From TMP-24 sp964600685 (lineage in GTDB: Bacteria; Pseudomonadota; Alphaproteobacteria; Rhodobacterales; Rhodobacteraceae), in contig CAZRKU010000050.1 of NCBI GenBank assembly GCA_964600685.1, positions 1 to 21,002 of the forward strand: 21,002 nt of DNA, given 5' to 3'. The notes below the pieces were generated by a model. The model saw nothing but the letters and a program-made list of their open reading frames with translations. It was not told the origin of the DNA and did not search any database. Positions 7,151-15,240 of this stretch are shown piece after piece. The position numbers and the translations under genes are program-made. How positions within the stretch are numbered: the first letter of the stretch is position 1; the number at the start of each line of letters is the position of its first letter.

Positions 7151-9067
7151 ATGCATGTGCCCGACCCGCTCGATGACATCCGTTCGGGCTTCTTCGCCGA
7201 ATGCGAGGAGTTGCTGGAACGGCTGCTGGACGCGCTTGCCGATCCCGGCCTGCTGGATCAGACCGGCGACGCCATCCACCGGGCATTTCGTGCGGTTCAC
7301 ACGATCAAGGGTGGCGCGGCATCACTGGGTTACGACGCGCTGACGGTTGAGGCACATGGGTTTGAAAGCCATCTGGACCAAATCAGGTCAGGTTCGGTTA
7401 CGTTCAGGGCCAAGGATCATTCGCGTCTCCTTGCCGCGGCCGACCGGCTTGCCGCCGAAATTGCGGCGGCCGCTGAAAGCCCGAGGACAACTGCACCGCT
7501 CCCGAACAGGGCATCCCCCGTGGACGGGGGCCGCGCCGATGCCGGCTGGTCGGTCCGGTTCAAACCTTCGGCCGCCCTCTATGCGACCGGCAACGAGCCG
7601 CTTCACATCCTGAACCAACTGGCCGCCCGGGGTGAAGGGACAGTCATCTGCGATCCTTCGGCTCTTCCGCCACTCGGCGAACTCGATCCGGAAACGGGTT
7701 ATCTTTCCTGGACCGTCTCTTTGCCCGCCAGCGTCGGCGAAGCGGCGATTCACGAGGCGTTCGGCTTCGTCGACGACCTGTGCGAGCTTGCCATCGGGCG
7801 GCGGGACGCCGCGATCACCTCCCCCTCCCCGCTGACAACCATGCCTTCGGGCGCACCCGAGGCACCCACGGTGCGGGTCGATCTCGGTCGGGTCGACAGG
7901 TTGATGAACCTGGTCGGTGAACTGGTCATCGGGCAATCCGTGCTGGCGAACACTCTCTCCGGCGCGGGGCTGGAACGCCACTCCTCCGCCCTGCTGGCGC
8001 TCGACGCGCAGGCCGCGCTGGTCCGCGAACTGCAGGAGGCGGTCATGGCGATCCGCACCCAGCCCATCAAGCCGCTCTTTCAGCGCATCGCCCGCGGCTT
8101 GCGCGAAGCGGCTGGAAAACTCGGAAAATCGGCCCGGCTCGTGTGCGAGGGCGAGGGGACCGAGGTTGACCGCGCCGTGATCGAACAGCTGGCCGAACCC
8201 CTGACCCACATGATCCGCAACGCAGTCGACCACGGGCTTGAGGTCCCGGCCGACCGGCGCGCGGCCGGAAAGCCGGAAACCGGCGAAATCCGGCTGGTCG
8301 CGGCCAACCGTTCGGGCCGGTTCGTCATCGAACTGGCCGACGACGGTGCCGGGATCGACCGCCCGCGCGTGCGCGACATCGCCGTCGCGCGCGGGCTGAT
8401 CACGGCGGACCGCACCCTGAGTGATGCCGAGACCGACGCCCTGCTGTTCGAGCCCGGCTTTTCCACCGCGCGGGATGTGACGGCGCTTTCCGGGCGAGGG
8501 GTCGGAATGGATTCGGTGCGCAGCACACTCGGCCAGATCGGCGGGCGGATCAGCATCGCCTCGACCCCCGGCGCCGGCACGCGCTTCACCCTGTCCATGC
8601 CGCTCACCCTCGCCGTCCTTGAGGGGCTGCTGGTCTCGGTCGCGGGACACAGGCTGGTCATACCGTTGACGTCCACCTTGGAAACGGCCCCCTCCGGCGC
8701 GCTGGAGGTGCGGAGGGAACTCGCCGGCACGCCGCTTGTCCGCCTCGGGAATCGCCACGTGCCGCTGATCGACGCGGGTCAGCTTCTCGGTCTGGGCCGG
8801 CCAGCCGCTGCCGCAACGGAAAACCGGATCGCAGTCCTGATCGCCGACGAGGATGACCGGCGGATCGCGCTCCTGGTCGACGACGTTCTGGAGCAGGCCC
8901 AGGTGGTGATCAGGGACATCGCATCGAACTGCGGTCCGGTGCCCGGCGTTGCCGCCGCCACCATACTCGGCGACGGTCAAGTCGCGCTGATCCTCGATCC
9001 GGGGGCCCTGCTTCGCCTGGCCGGGGCAGCGCCTCGCCAGTTGCCTTCACTCGATCGGGCCGGATAG
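7151..9067 (+). CDS. cheA: Chemotaxis histidine kinase CheA
   Basis: Cytoplasmic kinase of 638 residues that phosphorylates CheY and CheB under receptor control. P1 phosphotransfer domain: 1-110, with the phosphorylated H50 in RAVHTIKGGAASLGY. A compact domain at about 133-217 (WSVRFKPSAALYATGNEPLH onwards) takes the place of classical P2 and probably binds response regulators or the CheS-like protein. P3 dimerisation: about 240-315 (VDRLMNLVGELVIGQSVL). P4 ATPase: N box HMIRNAVDHGLE (353-364), DDGAGID (397-403), GRGVGMDSV (448-456). P5 CheW-like domain: about 487-625 (LTLAVLEGLLVSVAGHRLVI). All kinase motifs are intact. The start lacks a clear Shine-Dalgarno and depends on coupling to cheY, seven bases away. 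Confidence 0.95.
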   Translation: MHVPDPLDDIRSGFFAECEELLERLLDALADPGLLDQTGDAIHRAFRAVHTIKGGAASLGYDALTVEAHGFESHLDQIRSGSVTFRAKDHSRLLAAADRLAAEIAAAAESPRTTAPLPNRASPVDGGRADAGWSVRFKPSAALYATGNEPLHILNQLAARGEGTVICDPSALPPLGELDPETGYLSWTVSLPASVGEAAIHEAFGFVDDLCELAIGRRDAAITSPSPLTTMPSGAPEAPTVRVDLGRVDRLMNLVGELVIGQSVLANTLSGAGLERHSSALLALDAQAALVRELQEAVMAIRTQPIKPLFQRIARGLREAAGKLGKSARLVCEGEGTEVDRAVIEQLAEPLTHMIRNAVDHGLEVPADRRAAGKPETGEIRLVAANRSGRFVIELADDGAGIDRPRVRDIAVARGLITADRTLSDAETDALLFEPGFSTARDVTALSGRGVGMDSVRSTLGQIGGRISIASTPGAGTRFTLSMPLTLAVLEGLLVSVAGHRLVIPLTSTLETAPSGALEVRRELAGTPLVRLGNRHVPLIDAGQLLGLGRPAAAATENRIAVLIADEDDRRIALLVDDVLEQAQVVIRDIASNCGPVPGVAAATILGDGQVALILDPGALLRLAGAAPRQLPSLDRAG

Positions 9068-9079
9068 GAGACACACCGG

Positions 9080-9571
9080 ATGTCCAGCGCCATGCCGTCC
9101 ACCCTGCCGGCCGCGACCGATCACCCATCGGCCCCGTCGACCGAGGACGTGATGACCTTTGTTGCCGGAGGACAGGACTTCTGCCTGTCCGTAGGCGCGA
9201 TCCGCGAACTGCGTGCCTGGTCCCCGCCCACCCCCTTGCCGTTGGCCGATCCGGCGATGATCGGCGTCATCAACCTCCGGGGGACGATCCTTCCGGTCCT
9301 CGATCTTGCCGTTCTGCTCGCCCTTCCCCCCGCTTCCCCGCCGCCGCCCCGCCCCGTCATCATGGTCATCGAAAGCGGCCGCCGCCGTGTCGGCCTTGTC
9401 CTTGACCGGGTGCGTGACATCGTGCAGCTGCCTCTCAGCGTGATCGAGCCTGTGGCTGCCATAGGCGATCCGACCGGCTGCCTTGCGGGGTTTGCCCTGA
9501 CGGGCGGCGCGCCACTGCGCATTCTTGACCCGGCGCGATTGCTGCCCCCCAAAACGACGGTCGAGCCATGA
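9080..9571 (+). CDS. cheW: Chemotaxis coupling protein CheW
   Basis: Adaptor of 163 residues linking receptors to the CheA P5 domain. The CheW fold begins near residue 23 (VMTFVAGGQDFCLSVGAIRE). The signature NLRGTILPVLDLAVLL is at 65-80, and RRRVGLVLDRVRDIVQLPLS follows. A proline-rich stretch (83-92) and an N-terminal tail of about 20 residues are longer than in E. coli CheW. AGGAGA lies eight bases before the ATG. Its end overlaps the cheR start (ATGA at 9568-9571), so CheW and CheR are probably made together. Confidence 0.94.
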   Translation: MSSAMPSTLPAATDHPSAPSTEDVMTFVAGGQDFCLSVGAIRELRAWSPPTPLPLADPAMIGVINLRGTILPVLDLAVLLALPPASPPPPRPVIMVIESGRRRVGLVLDRVRDIVQLPLSVIEPVAAIGDPTGCLAGFALTGGAPLRILDPARLLPPKTTVEP

Positions 9572-10404
9572 TAACGCCTCACGACGACCAGGCGGATGCC
9601 GACGATCTCGCGGCCCTGGCACGGATTGCGCGGCGGGATGCGGGTCTGCACCTGCCTCCGACCAAATACCCGATGATGCGTACCCGGTTGCGCAAGCGTA
9701 TGGCTGCGATGGGGCTGAGCAAGCTGGACGCCTATCGCGCGATGATCGAAAATGCCGACGAACCGGGGGAGCGGGCCTGCATGGTCCGCGCCCTTACCAC
9801 CCATGTATCGCACTTCTTTCGGGAGCCGCATCACTTCGACGCCCTCCGCAACGCGGTTCTGCCACCGCTGATCGCGCGGGCGCGCCGTGGCGGCCGGGTC
9901 CGTCTGTGGTCCGCAGGCTGCGCCCGCGGTCAGGAAGCCTATTCGATCGCCCTCACCCTGCTCGACCTCATGCCCGATGCCCCGCGCCACGATATCCGGC
10001 TTCTGGCCACCGACCTCGATCCGGACGTCATAGCGCAGGCGCAGCGGGGCCGGTTCTCGGCAGACGAACTGGCCCGCATCCCCGATGGCGCGCTGCGCCG
10101 GTTCCAGACCGGCGACCCTTCAGGCCGCGACATAGCACCGGACCTGCGCACCCTCATTCGGTTCCAGACCCAAAACCTGCATGAGCCATGGCCTGCGCGG
10201 CCGAAATTCGACGTCATCTTCTGCCGCAACGTCCTGATCTATTTCGACCAGAAGGGATGCGAAAACCTGCTGTCGCGGTTCGCAGCCGCGCTGAACCCCG
10301 ACGGCTGGCTGTTTCTGGGGCATGCCGAACGGGTCAGCGGCCCGGCGGCGGCGCTCCTTCTCCATGCCGGCCAGACCTGCTTTCGACGGGCGCCGGACCG
10401 ATGA
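9568..10404 (+). CDS. cheR: Chemoreceptor methyltransferase CheR
   Basis: Transfers methyl groups from S-adenosylmethionine to receptor glutamates during adaptation; 278 residues, typical for CheR. The N-terminal helical domain includes YPMMRTRLRKRM (34-45). The substrate region is TTHVSHFFREPHHFD (77-91). The SAM-binding motif is WSAGCARGQEAYSIA (114-128), followed by ATDLDPDVIAQAQRG (147-161) and the CheR signature FDVIFCRNVLIYFD (214-227). Translation is coupled at both ends: ATGA overlap with cheW and another ATGA with the next small gene (10401-10404). Its partner CheB is encoded on the opposite strand at 10855-11970. Confidence 0.95.
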   Translation: MITPHDDQADADDLAALARIARRDAGLHLPPTKYPMMRTRLRKRMAAMGLSKLDAYRAMIENADEPGERACMVRALTTHVSHFFREPHHFDALRNAVLPPLIARARRGGRVRLWSAGCARGQEAYSIALTLLDLMPDAPRHDIRLLATDLDPDVIAQAQRGRFSADELARIPDGALRRFQTGDPSGRDIAPDLRTLIRFQTQNLHEPWPARPKFDVIFCRNVLIYFDQKGCENLLSRFAAALNPDGWLFLGHAERVSGPAAALLLHAGQTCFRRAPDR

Positions 10405-10838
10405 CACAGCGACGGGACGGTTCCTGCATGATGCAACAGGGCGGGACAGGCGTGAACCCTGGCACTCAGGGTGACGGCGTGGCCGAGAGAATCGGACTTT
10501 CCGCCCTGTCCGCCCGGATCGCAGCCGAACTCGACCAGATGACCTGCCTCGCGACCGGGTTGCAGATCGCGTTCTCGCGCACGCTGCACCCTGACGGGGC
10601 AAGCCCTGCCGACCTGGCGTGCCTCCAGTCGATTGACTGTCTGACGCAGCTTCTGGCCGATCTCTCCCGTCTGATCGCCGTTGTCGCCGATGCCGCCCCG
10701 CCCTCCGCCAGCGTCGCGATTGCGGAGATCCGCGCGGCGATCGTCCAGCGCGGCTTTCTGCAGCGCATCATCGCACCCGCCGCCCTTTGCGGAACTGACG
10801 GACCGGCGTGGTCAGCGGGCGAGGTGCAGTGGCTCTGA
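10401..10838 (+). CDS. Small helical che-operon protein with DxxxQ motif, CheT-like candidate
   Basis: A 145-residue protein, last gene of the plus-strand che operon, whose ATG overlaps the cheR stop (ATGA). The frame is open further upstream inside cheR, but that is overlap and not a better start. After a low-complexity N terminus (1-30) come long helices: LSARIAAELDQMTCLATGLQ (36-55) and DLACLQSIDCLTQLLADLSR (71-90). The second helix carries D79-C-L-T-Q83, the spacing of the catalytic Asp and Gln of CheZ (DLTGQ). S. meliloti CheT, encoded at the end of its che operon, also has a DxxxQ helix and speeds decay of CheY1 phosphate. I infer a CheY phosphatase of this kind. I do not recognise the protein by full-length similarity, so the function is tentative. 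Confidence 0.72.
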   Translation: MTQRRDGSCMMQQGGTGVNPGTQGDGVAERIGLSALSARIAAELDQMTCLATGLQIAFSRTLHPDGASPADLACLQSIDCLTQLLADLSRLIAVVADAAPPSASVAIAEIRAAIVQRGFLQRIIAPAALCGTDGPAWSAGEVQWL

Positions 10839-10854
10839 GCCGCCCCGCCGAAAG

Positions 10855-11970
10855 TCACGGCGACCCGACCCATCGCTGCCGCGCTGTTGCCGGGCAGGCG
10901 GCGAGAATCTCGGCCGACAACCGCGACAGCGGCACCGCCCGGACGGCCGCGCCGGTCGCAAGGGCCGCGCCCGGCATGCCGAAAACCGTGCAACTGTCGC
11001 GATCCTGTGCGAGTGTCAGCGCGCCCGCAGCCCGCAAGCGCCCCATCGCTTCGACCCCGTCCCGCCCCATCCCGGTCAGCAGAAGCGCGAGCACCCGCCC
11101 GGCGCAGGGAACTGCCGCGCCGAAAAGCCGGTCGATCGACGGGCAATGGGTTGCCTCGGCCTGCGCGTGCGCCGTCAGGACGGCCCGAAATCCCCTGCCG
11201 TCCGGCACGATCATCAGGTCGGTGCCATCACCGGGGGCAAAAATCACCTGTCCGCGGCCGAACCGGTCATTCAGAGCGGCCACCCGGACCGACGGGCTCA
11301 CCCGCCGGTCGAGACGTGCGGCGAACCTCGCGATATAGCGGCCCGGCATGTGTTGCGCGATGGCTGTCGGTGGACAATCGGCCGGAAAACCGCCAAGAAT
11401 CTCCTCCAGCGCCATCACTCCCCCCGTCGACGCGCCGATGAGGCAAAGCTCCGCCTTGCCGGGCGCAGGACCGGGCAGATGATTTTCTGCCTCGTTGACC
11501 GATTGCCGGGCCTTGGTCACCCGCGGAATGACCCGCGCTTCGGCCGCGGCCAAGAGCCGGGCCACCAAGCCTCCGGCCCCGGGCTGATAGAGCGCCGCCC
11601 CCTTTTCCAGGCAATCCACCGCACCCAGGGACAGGGCCGCCAGTGCGGCGTCACTGCCGGCGGCAGTGCTGGCCGACAGCATGACAACCGGCAGGGGACG
11701 GTGCTGCATGAGGTCGCCGAGAAACGCAAGCCCGTCCACTCCGGGCATGTCTATGTCAAGGGTCATGACCTGCGGATCGACGTCGCGCAGAAGATCACCG
11801 GCCTCCTGCGAACTCGCGGCGGCGCCCACCACGGAAAAACGGCCATCGCCTTCGACATGCCGCGCGATCAGGCGTCGCTGTGTCGCAGAATCGTCGACGA
11901 TCAGAACCCGGATCGGACCGACCGCCCCGGTCAGGCCGCGCCTTCCCCGTCGCGCCACCGTCCCGCTCAC
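10855..11970 (-). CDS. cheB: Chemotaxis methylesterase/deamidase response regulator CheB
   Basis: Demethylates and deamidates chemoreceptors after phosphorylation by CheA; 371 residues. The receiver domain spans about 20-125, with VDDS at 25-28 and phosphoacceptor D72 in VMTLDIDMPGVDG. The esterase domain spans about 175-365, with the catalytic triad S181 (GASTGG), H207 (QHMPG) and D304 (TGMGRDG). It starts with GTG at 11970, whose last bases overlap the mcp stop (GTGA), preceded by GGGGAGAG. An extended basic N terminus (1-18) precedes the receiver. It is cotranscribed with the receptor and converges on the other che genes, ending 16 bases from the CheT-like gene. Confidence 0.95.
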   Translation of the reverse strand: MSGTVARRGRRGLTGAVGPIRVLIVDDSATQRRLIARHVEGDGRFSVVGAAASSQEAGDLLRDVDPQVMTLDIDMPGVDGLAFLGDLMQHRPLPVVMLSASTAAGSDAALAALSLGAVDCLEKGAALYQPGAGGLVARLLAAAEARVIPRVTKARQSVNEAENHLPGPAPGKAELCLIGASTGGVMALEEILGGFPADCPPTAIAQHMPGRYIARFAARLDRRVSPSVRVAALNDRFGRGQVIFAPGDGTDLMIVPDGRGFRAVLTAHAQAEATHCPSIDRLFGAAVPCAGRVLALLLTGMGRDGVEAMGRLRAAGALTLAQDRDSCTVFGMPGAALATGAAVRAVPLSRLSAEILAACPATARQRWVGSP

Positions 11971-14900
11971 GTCTCTCCCCAGCCGGCGGCGAACGGATCC
12001 GGGGAAGGTTCGGGGCGGGCAGCCAGCGCGATACCGGCCCGCAAGCCCGGCAAGACCGGGCGCGGCGAGGTTGACGCCGGCCTTGGCCCGCGTGCCGCGT
12101 CAGGCAGGGGCGGCGGATCGGTCTCCGCGTCTGGCCTTATCCGGAAGTGCACGACCTGTTCGGTCAAAATCCCTGCACTGGCTTTCAGCCGCTGGCCAGC
12201 GACCGCCGCATCCGCGAACAGCGCGGTGTTCTGCTGGGTGACATCGTCGATCTGGTTGACCGCCTGGTTGATCTCGGCAAGGCTGGCGGACTGCTCCATC
12301 GCCGAGGTCGCGATGTCACCCATGCGCCCGGCGATTTCATTCACCGAGGCCACGATGCCCACCAGCGCGTCGCCGGTCTGTCCGACCAGTCCGACACCGC
12401 GTTTGACCTGCCTGGTTGCATCCTGGATCAGGAGGTCGATCTCGCGTGCCGCATCGGACGACCGCTGCGCGAGCGCTCGCACCTCGTTTGCGACCACGGC
12501 AAAGCCCCGGCCGGCCTCGCCCGCACGCGCGGCCTCGACGCCCGCATTCAGGGCCAGCAGGTTGGTCTGGAAGGCGATGTCGTCGATGACCCCGATGATG
12601 CGCGCGATCTTGCCGGACGACTGGACGATCTCGTCCATCGCCCCGACCGCATCGCGCATCACGAGGCCGGAAGCTTCGGCCGCGCCGCGCGCCCGCTCCA
12701 CCTCGCGATTGGCTTCCGCCGCACCTGCGGCGGCCGACTGAACCGACAGCGTGAGTTCATCGAGCGCCGCGGCCGTCTCCTCCAGCGTGGCCGCCTGCTC
12801 CTCGGTGCGCCGGGAAAGATCGTCGGACGCATGGGCGATGTCATGCACCTCCGCCTCGATCACGCCGGTGCTGGCGATCACCGCGCTGACCACTTCGGCA
12901 AGGCGCTGCACCGTGCCGTTGAAATCGGTGCGCAGTGCGTCATGCCCCGCATCGAAGGGCTGGTCGATCCTGGTTGCAAGATCGCCGGCGGAAAGCTGGC
13001 GCAGGGCCACGCGCAAGGCATCGACGACCCGCGCCTGCGCCTCCTCCATGGCGCGCCTCTCCGCCTCGGCGCGGCGAAGTCCGACCTGCGCTTCGGTCAC
13101 GTCCGACCCCATCAGCAGCACCTTCAGTAGGTCGCCCCCACGATCATGAACCGGAGAGAACCCGCCGTCGATGACGCCCGCCCGATCCTCATCCGCACCT
13201 GTCCGGAAGCGACCGAAGACTGTCTCGCCTTTCATCAGCCGGTCCCAGATCGGCCCTTGCGCGCTGCCCGTCTCGTCCGCGTCGACAAACAGCCGATCAA
13301 CCCGGCCACCCGGCTCACCAGCCAAGGGTCCTCCCAGCAGGGCGGTCATCTTGTGGTTTGCCTTGACGAGACCGCCGGCGTGATCGAATTCGGCGGTGGC
13401 AAGGTTGCGGTCGATGGCGTCGAGAACGGCGCGGTTCATCCGCTCAACCGTGACATCCCGCCATTCCATGACGTAGCCGATGCACCCCTCGCCCTCGGTC
13501 GACACCTGATTGATGTCGAGCGCAAAATGCGTCGCACCCATCTTGATTTCCGTCCGACCGGGAAAGGCAGCCTGGCCGGCAAACAGGGTCTGCACGGGGT
13601 CATGGACGGCCGGAAAGTTCTGGATACCCTGCCCGATCAGGCGGTCGGGGTGAAAATCTCCCGAAAGGGTGCGGAAGTCCGGAAGATGGCCTTGAAACAA
13701 CTGCCTGGCCGAGGGATTCAGGAACCTCGTGACCAGGTGGCGATCGAGGATCATCAAGGCTGCGGAAGAGGCTTCGAATGCCGCGCCCTTGAAGGCGCCC
13801 GCCCTTGCGACCTCCGCCGCGGAGGAAAGGTCGCGGCGGAACTGTTCCAGGGCGCGGGCGATGGTGCCGACCTCGTCCTTGCGTCGGGTGCCGCGCACCG
13901 GCCGATCATATCGGCCGGCCGCAATGCCGTCGACGGCTTCGGCAACGCCGACGAGCGGTCGCGCCAGCCCCCTTGCGACGAAAAACACGACCAGCGCAAG
14001 CGCCGCCGTGGCGATCAGCGCATCGACCAGCATGGCCCGCGCCAGGGCCGTGACCGGCCGGACAAGCTCGTCCTCGGCCAACTCCACCACCAGGGCCAGA
14101 TCGAGCCCCGGTTGGGTGATGCGCCCGGTCATCAGGAGCGCCCTGTCACCCCGGATGCCGCTTTCCAGGCTGGTGACGGGTTTGCCGGCAAACGCCGCGG
14201 GCAGGATCGAGGCGGTGCTGCGGCGTGCCAGTGCCCTGTCCCGGGCGGCAGGCCCGAGGTTTGTGCGCAGCCGCCCGTCGGCCCCGGCAAGATAGCTGGT
14301 CAGCCGGACCCCCTGACCGTAGCGACGGTTCAGGATCGTGTCGAGCTGCCTGGTCGAAATCTGCAGCACCAGCACCCCGAGGATCGTGCCGTCCGCCGCC
14401 CGGATCGGCGCCGCCGCAAAACTCGAAATCTCGCCATCCGACGGGCCGTAGACGGCAAAATCCGTGTAGAAGACCTCCTTGCCGCGGGCGCCGAGCGCCG
14501 CTTTCACCGCCTGGGCAAGATTGGTCGCCGCCAGTGGTCCGTCAATCACGTTCTGGCCAAGATCGCCCTCTTTGCTGACCGAATAGACGACGTTGCCCGC
14601 AGCATCGACGAGCATGACATCGTGGTAGCGCTTTTCGTTGAAGATCGACACGAACCCCGCGTGATAGCGCCCGTGCGCGATGGAATAGCCGGTGACGCGC
14701 GGCGCGGTGACCAGCTTGTGGCGCTGGCCTGCGGGATAGGGATTGGCGTCGATATAGGTGCGCCGAAGATAGTCGCCCTGGTCCCGGCCGAGATCCGCCC
14801 AGCCCTGTCCGAAGTCGCGCAGGGCCCGAACCGTCAGCGGATTGGCCGCAGTCGACCGAAGGTCCGATGTCACCCCTTCGAACCAGGCTTCGAATTCGAC

Positions 14901-15068
14901 GAGTTTGGAATCAACCGCCGTCTGCAGGCGCGCCATGCCCGCGTCGATCAGGGCCGATCGTGCTGTCGCGTAGCTGACATAACCGATCGAGAGGAGCGCG
15001 ACCAGGACCAGCATGCCCAGGATGATCGGCAGCTTGACCGCCAGCCTGAGATTGTCGAATGCGCGCAT
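11967..15068 (-). CDS. Methyl-accepting chemotaxis protein with Cache, two PAS-like regions and two HAMP-like regions
   Basis: Membrane chemoreceptor of 1033 residues, long for the family. TM1 is about 14-34, then a periplasmic region 35-345 that looks like a double Cache sensor (YHDVMLVDAAGNVVYSVSKE near 148-167). TM2 is about 346-366, with HAMP 367-418. Two PAS-like regions follow: about 425-540 (AALMILDRHLVTRFLNPSAR) and 545-660. A second HAMP-like segment lies at about 680-735 (LRQLSAGDLATRIDQPF). The signalling domain is about 736-975, with the hairpin tip IDDIAFQTNLLALNAGVEAA (828-847). A proline-rich tail of about 55 residues ends in GWGET, not a true NWETF-type CheR/CheB tether. The start at 15068 has GGAGGGGAAG adjacent; longer frames were rejected. 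The ligand is unknown; it may sense both periplasmic and cytoplasmic signals. The stop overlaps the cheB start. Confidence 0.92.
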   Translation of the reverse strand: MRAFDNLRLAVKLPIILGMLVLVALLSIGYVSYATARSALIDAGMARLQTAVDSKLVEFEAWFEGVTSDLRSTAANPLTVRALRDFGQGWADLGRDQGDYLRRTYIDANPYPAGQRHKLVTAPRVTGYSIAHGRYHAGFVSIFNEKRYHDVMLVDAAGNVVYSVSKEGDLGQNVIDGPLAATNLAQAVKAALGARGKEVFYTDFAVYGPSDGEISSFAAAPIRAADGTILGVLVLQISTRQLDTILNRRYGQGVRLTSYLAGADGRLRTNLGPAARDRALARRSTASILPAAFAGKPVTSLESGIRGDRALLMTGRITQPGLDLALVVELAEDELVRPVTALARAMLVDALIATAALALVVFFVARGLARPLVGVAEAVDGIAAGRYDRPVRGTRRKDEVGTIARALEQFRRDLSSAAEVARAGAFKGAAFEASSAALMILDRHLVTRFLNPSARQLFQGHLPDFRTLSGDFHPDRLIGQGIQNFPAVHDPVQTLFAGQAAFPGRTEIKMGATHFALDINQVSTEGEGCIGYVMEWRDVTVERMNRAVLDAIDRNLATAEFDHAGGLVKANHKMTALLGGPLAGEPGGRVDRLFVDADETGSAQGPIWDRLMKGETVFGRFRTGADEDRAGVIDGGFSPVHDRGGDLLKVLLMGSDVTEAQVGLRRAEAERRAMEEAQARVVDALRVALRQLSAGDLATRIDQPFDAGHDALRTDFNGTVQRLAEVVSAVIASTGVIEAEVHDIAHASDDLSRRTEEQAATLEETAAALDELTLSVQSAAAGAAEANREVERARGAAEASGLVMRDAVGAMDEIVQSSGKIARIIGVIDDIAFQTNLLALNAGVEAARAGEAGRGFAVVANEVRALAQRSSDAAREIDLLIQDATRQVKRGVGLVGQTGDALVGIVASVNEIAGRMGDIATSAMEQSASLAEINQAVNQIDDVTQQNTALFADAAVAGQRLKASAGILTEQVVHFRIRPDAETDPPPLPDAARGPRPASTSPRPVLPGLRAGIALAARPEPSPDPFAAGWGET

Positions 15069-15075
15069 CTTCCCC

Positions 15076-15109
15076 TCCGTCCGGACGGAAGGGCCGGGTC
15101 GGGCCCTTC
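15076..15109 (-). promoter_or_regulatory. Structured leader next to the mcp ribosome binding site
   Basis: Two inverted repeats share bases just upstream of mcp. One is the perfect 14-bp palindrome TCCGTCCGGACGGA (15076-15089), which reaches into the Shine-Dalgarno (15069-15078). The other is the 8-bp stem GAAGGGCC/GGCCCTTC (15088-15095 and 15102-15109) with a six-base loop. They could be an mRNA structure limiting initiation, or a protein site at DNA level. Function is unknown. Confidence 0.45.
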
Positions 15110-15190
15110 GGCGCCGAGACTGGGCAGAAGGGCTGAAGATTCGCTTAAGGATGATCCGCAACCGATGACACGCGGCCGGGAGCGGGGTTT

Positions 15191-15240
15191 CGTCCGGGCT
15201 TCGCCCGCACGACCGGAGCGAGGGGGCGCTGCCCCCTCGC
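15191..15240. repeat. Paired GC-rich hairpins between pgi and mcp
   Basis: The first inverted repeat is CGGGC-TTC-GCCCG (15195-15207), with flanking CGT/ACG continuing the stem across one mismatch. The second is a perfect 10-bp stem GCGAGGGGGC/GCCCCCTCGC (15218-15227 and 15231-15240) with loop GCT. A sequence GCTCCCCCGGGATATTTGCA follows. I recall similar GGGGGCnCTGCCCCC-CCCCGGnATATTT strings between genes in many Rhodobacteraceae, so this may be one copy of a dispersed element. No T tract makes it a clear terminator on either strand. Confidence 0.5.

Noticed and set aside
10188..10400. Upstream extension of the DxxxQ protein into cheR
   Set aside because: The extension overlaps the cheR catalytic domain in another frame; the ATGA at 10401 is the natural coupled start.
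11967..11984. C-terminal GWGET of the MCP as a CheR/CheB tether
   Set aside because: It lacks the second aromatic residue of the NWETF-type consensus.
10681..12741. Plus-strand open frame of 686 codons opposite cheB and mcp
   Set aside because: It lies antisense to clear cheB and mcp domains, is Arg/Pro/Ala-rich with no domain, and is a known artefact of high-GC third positions.
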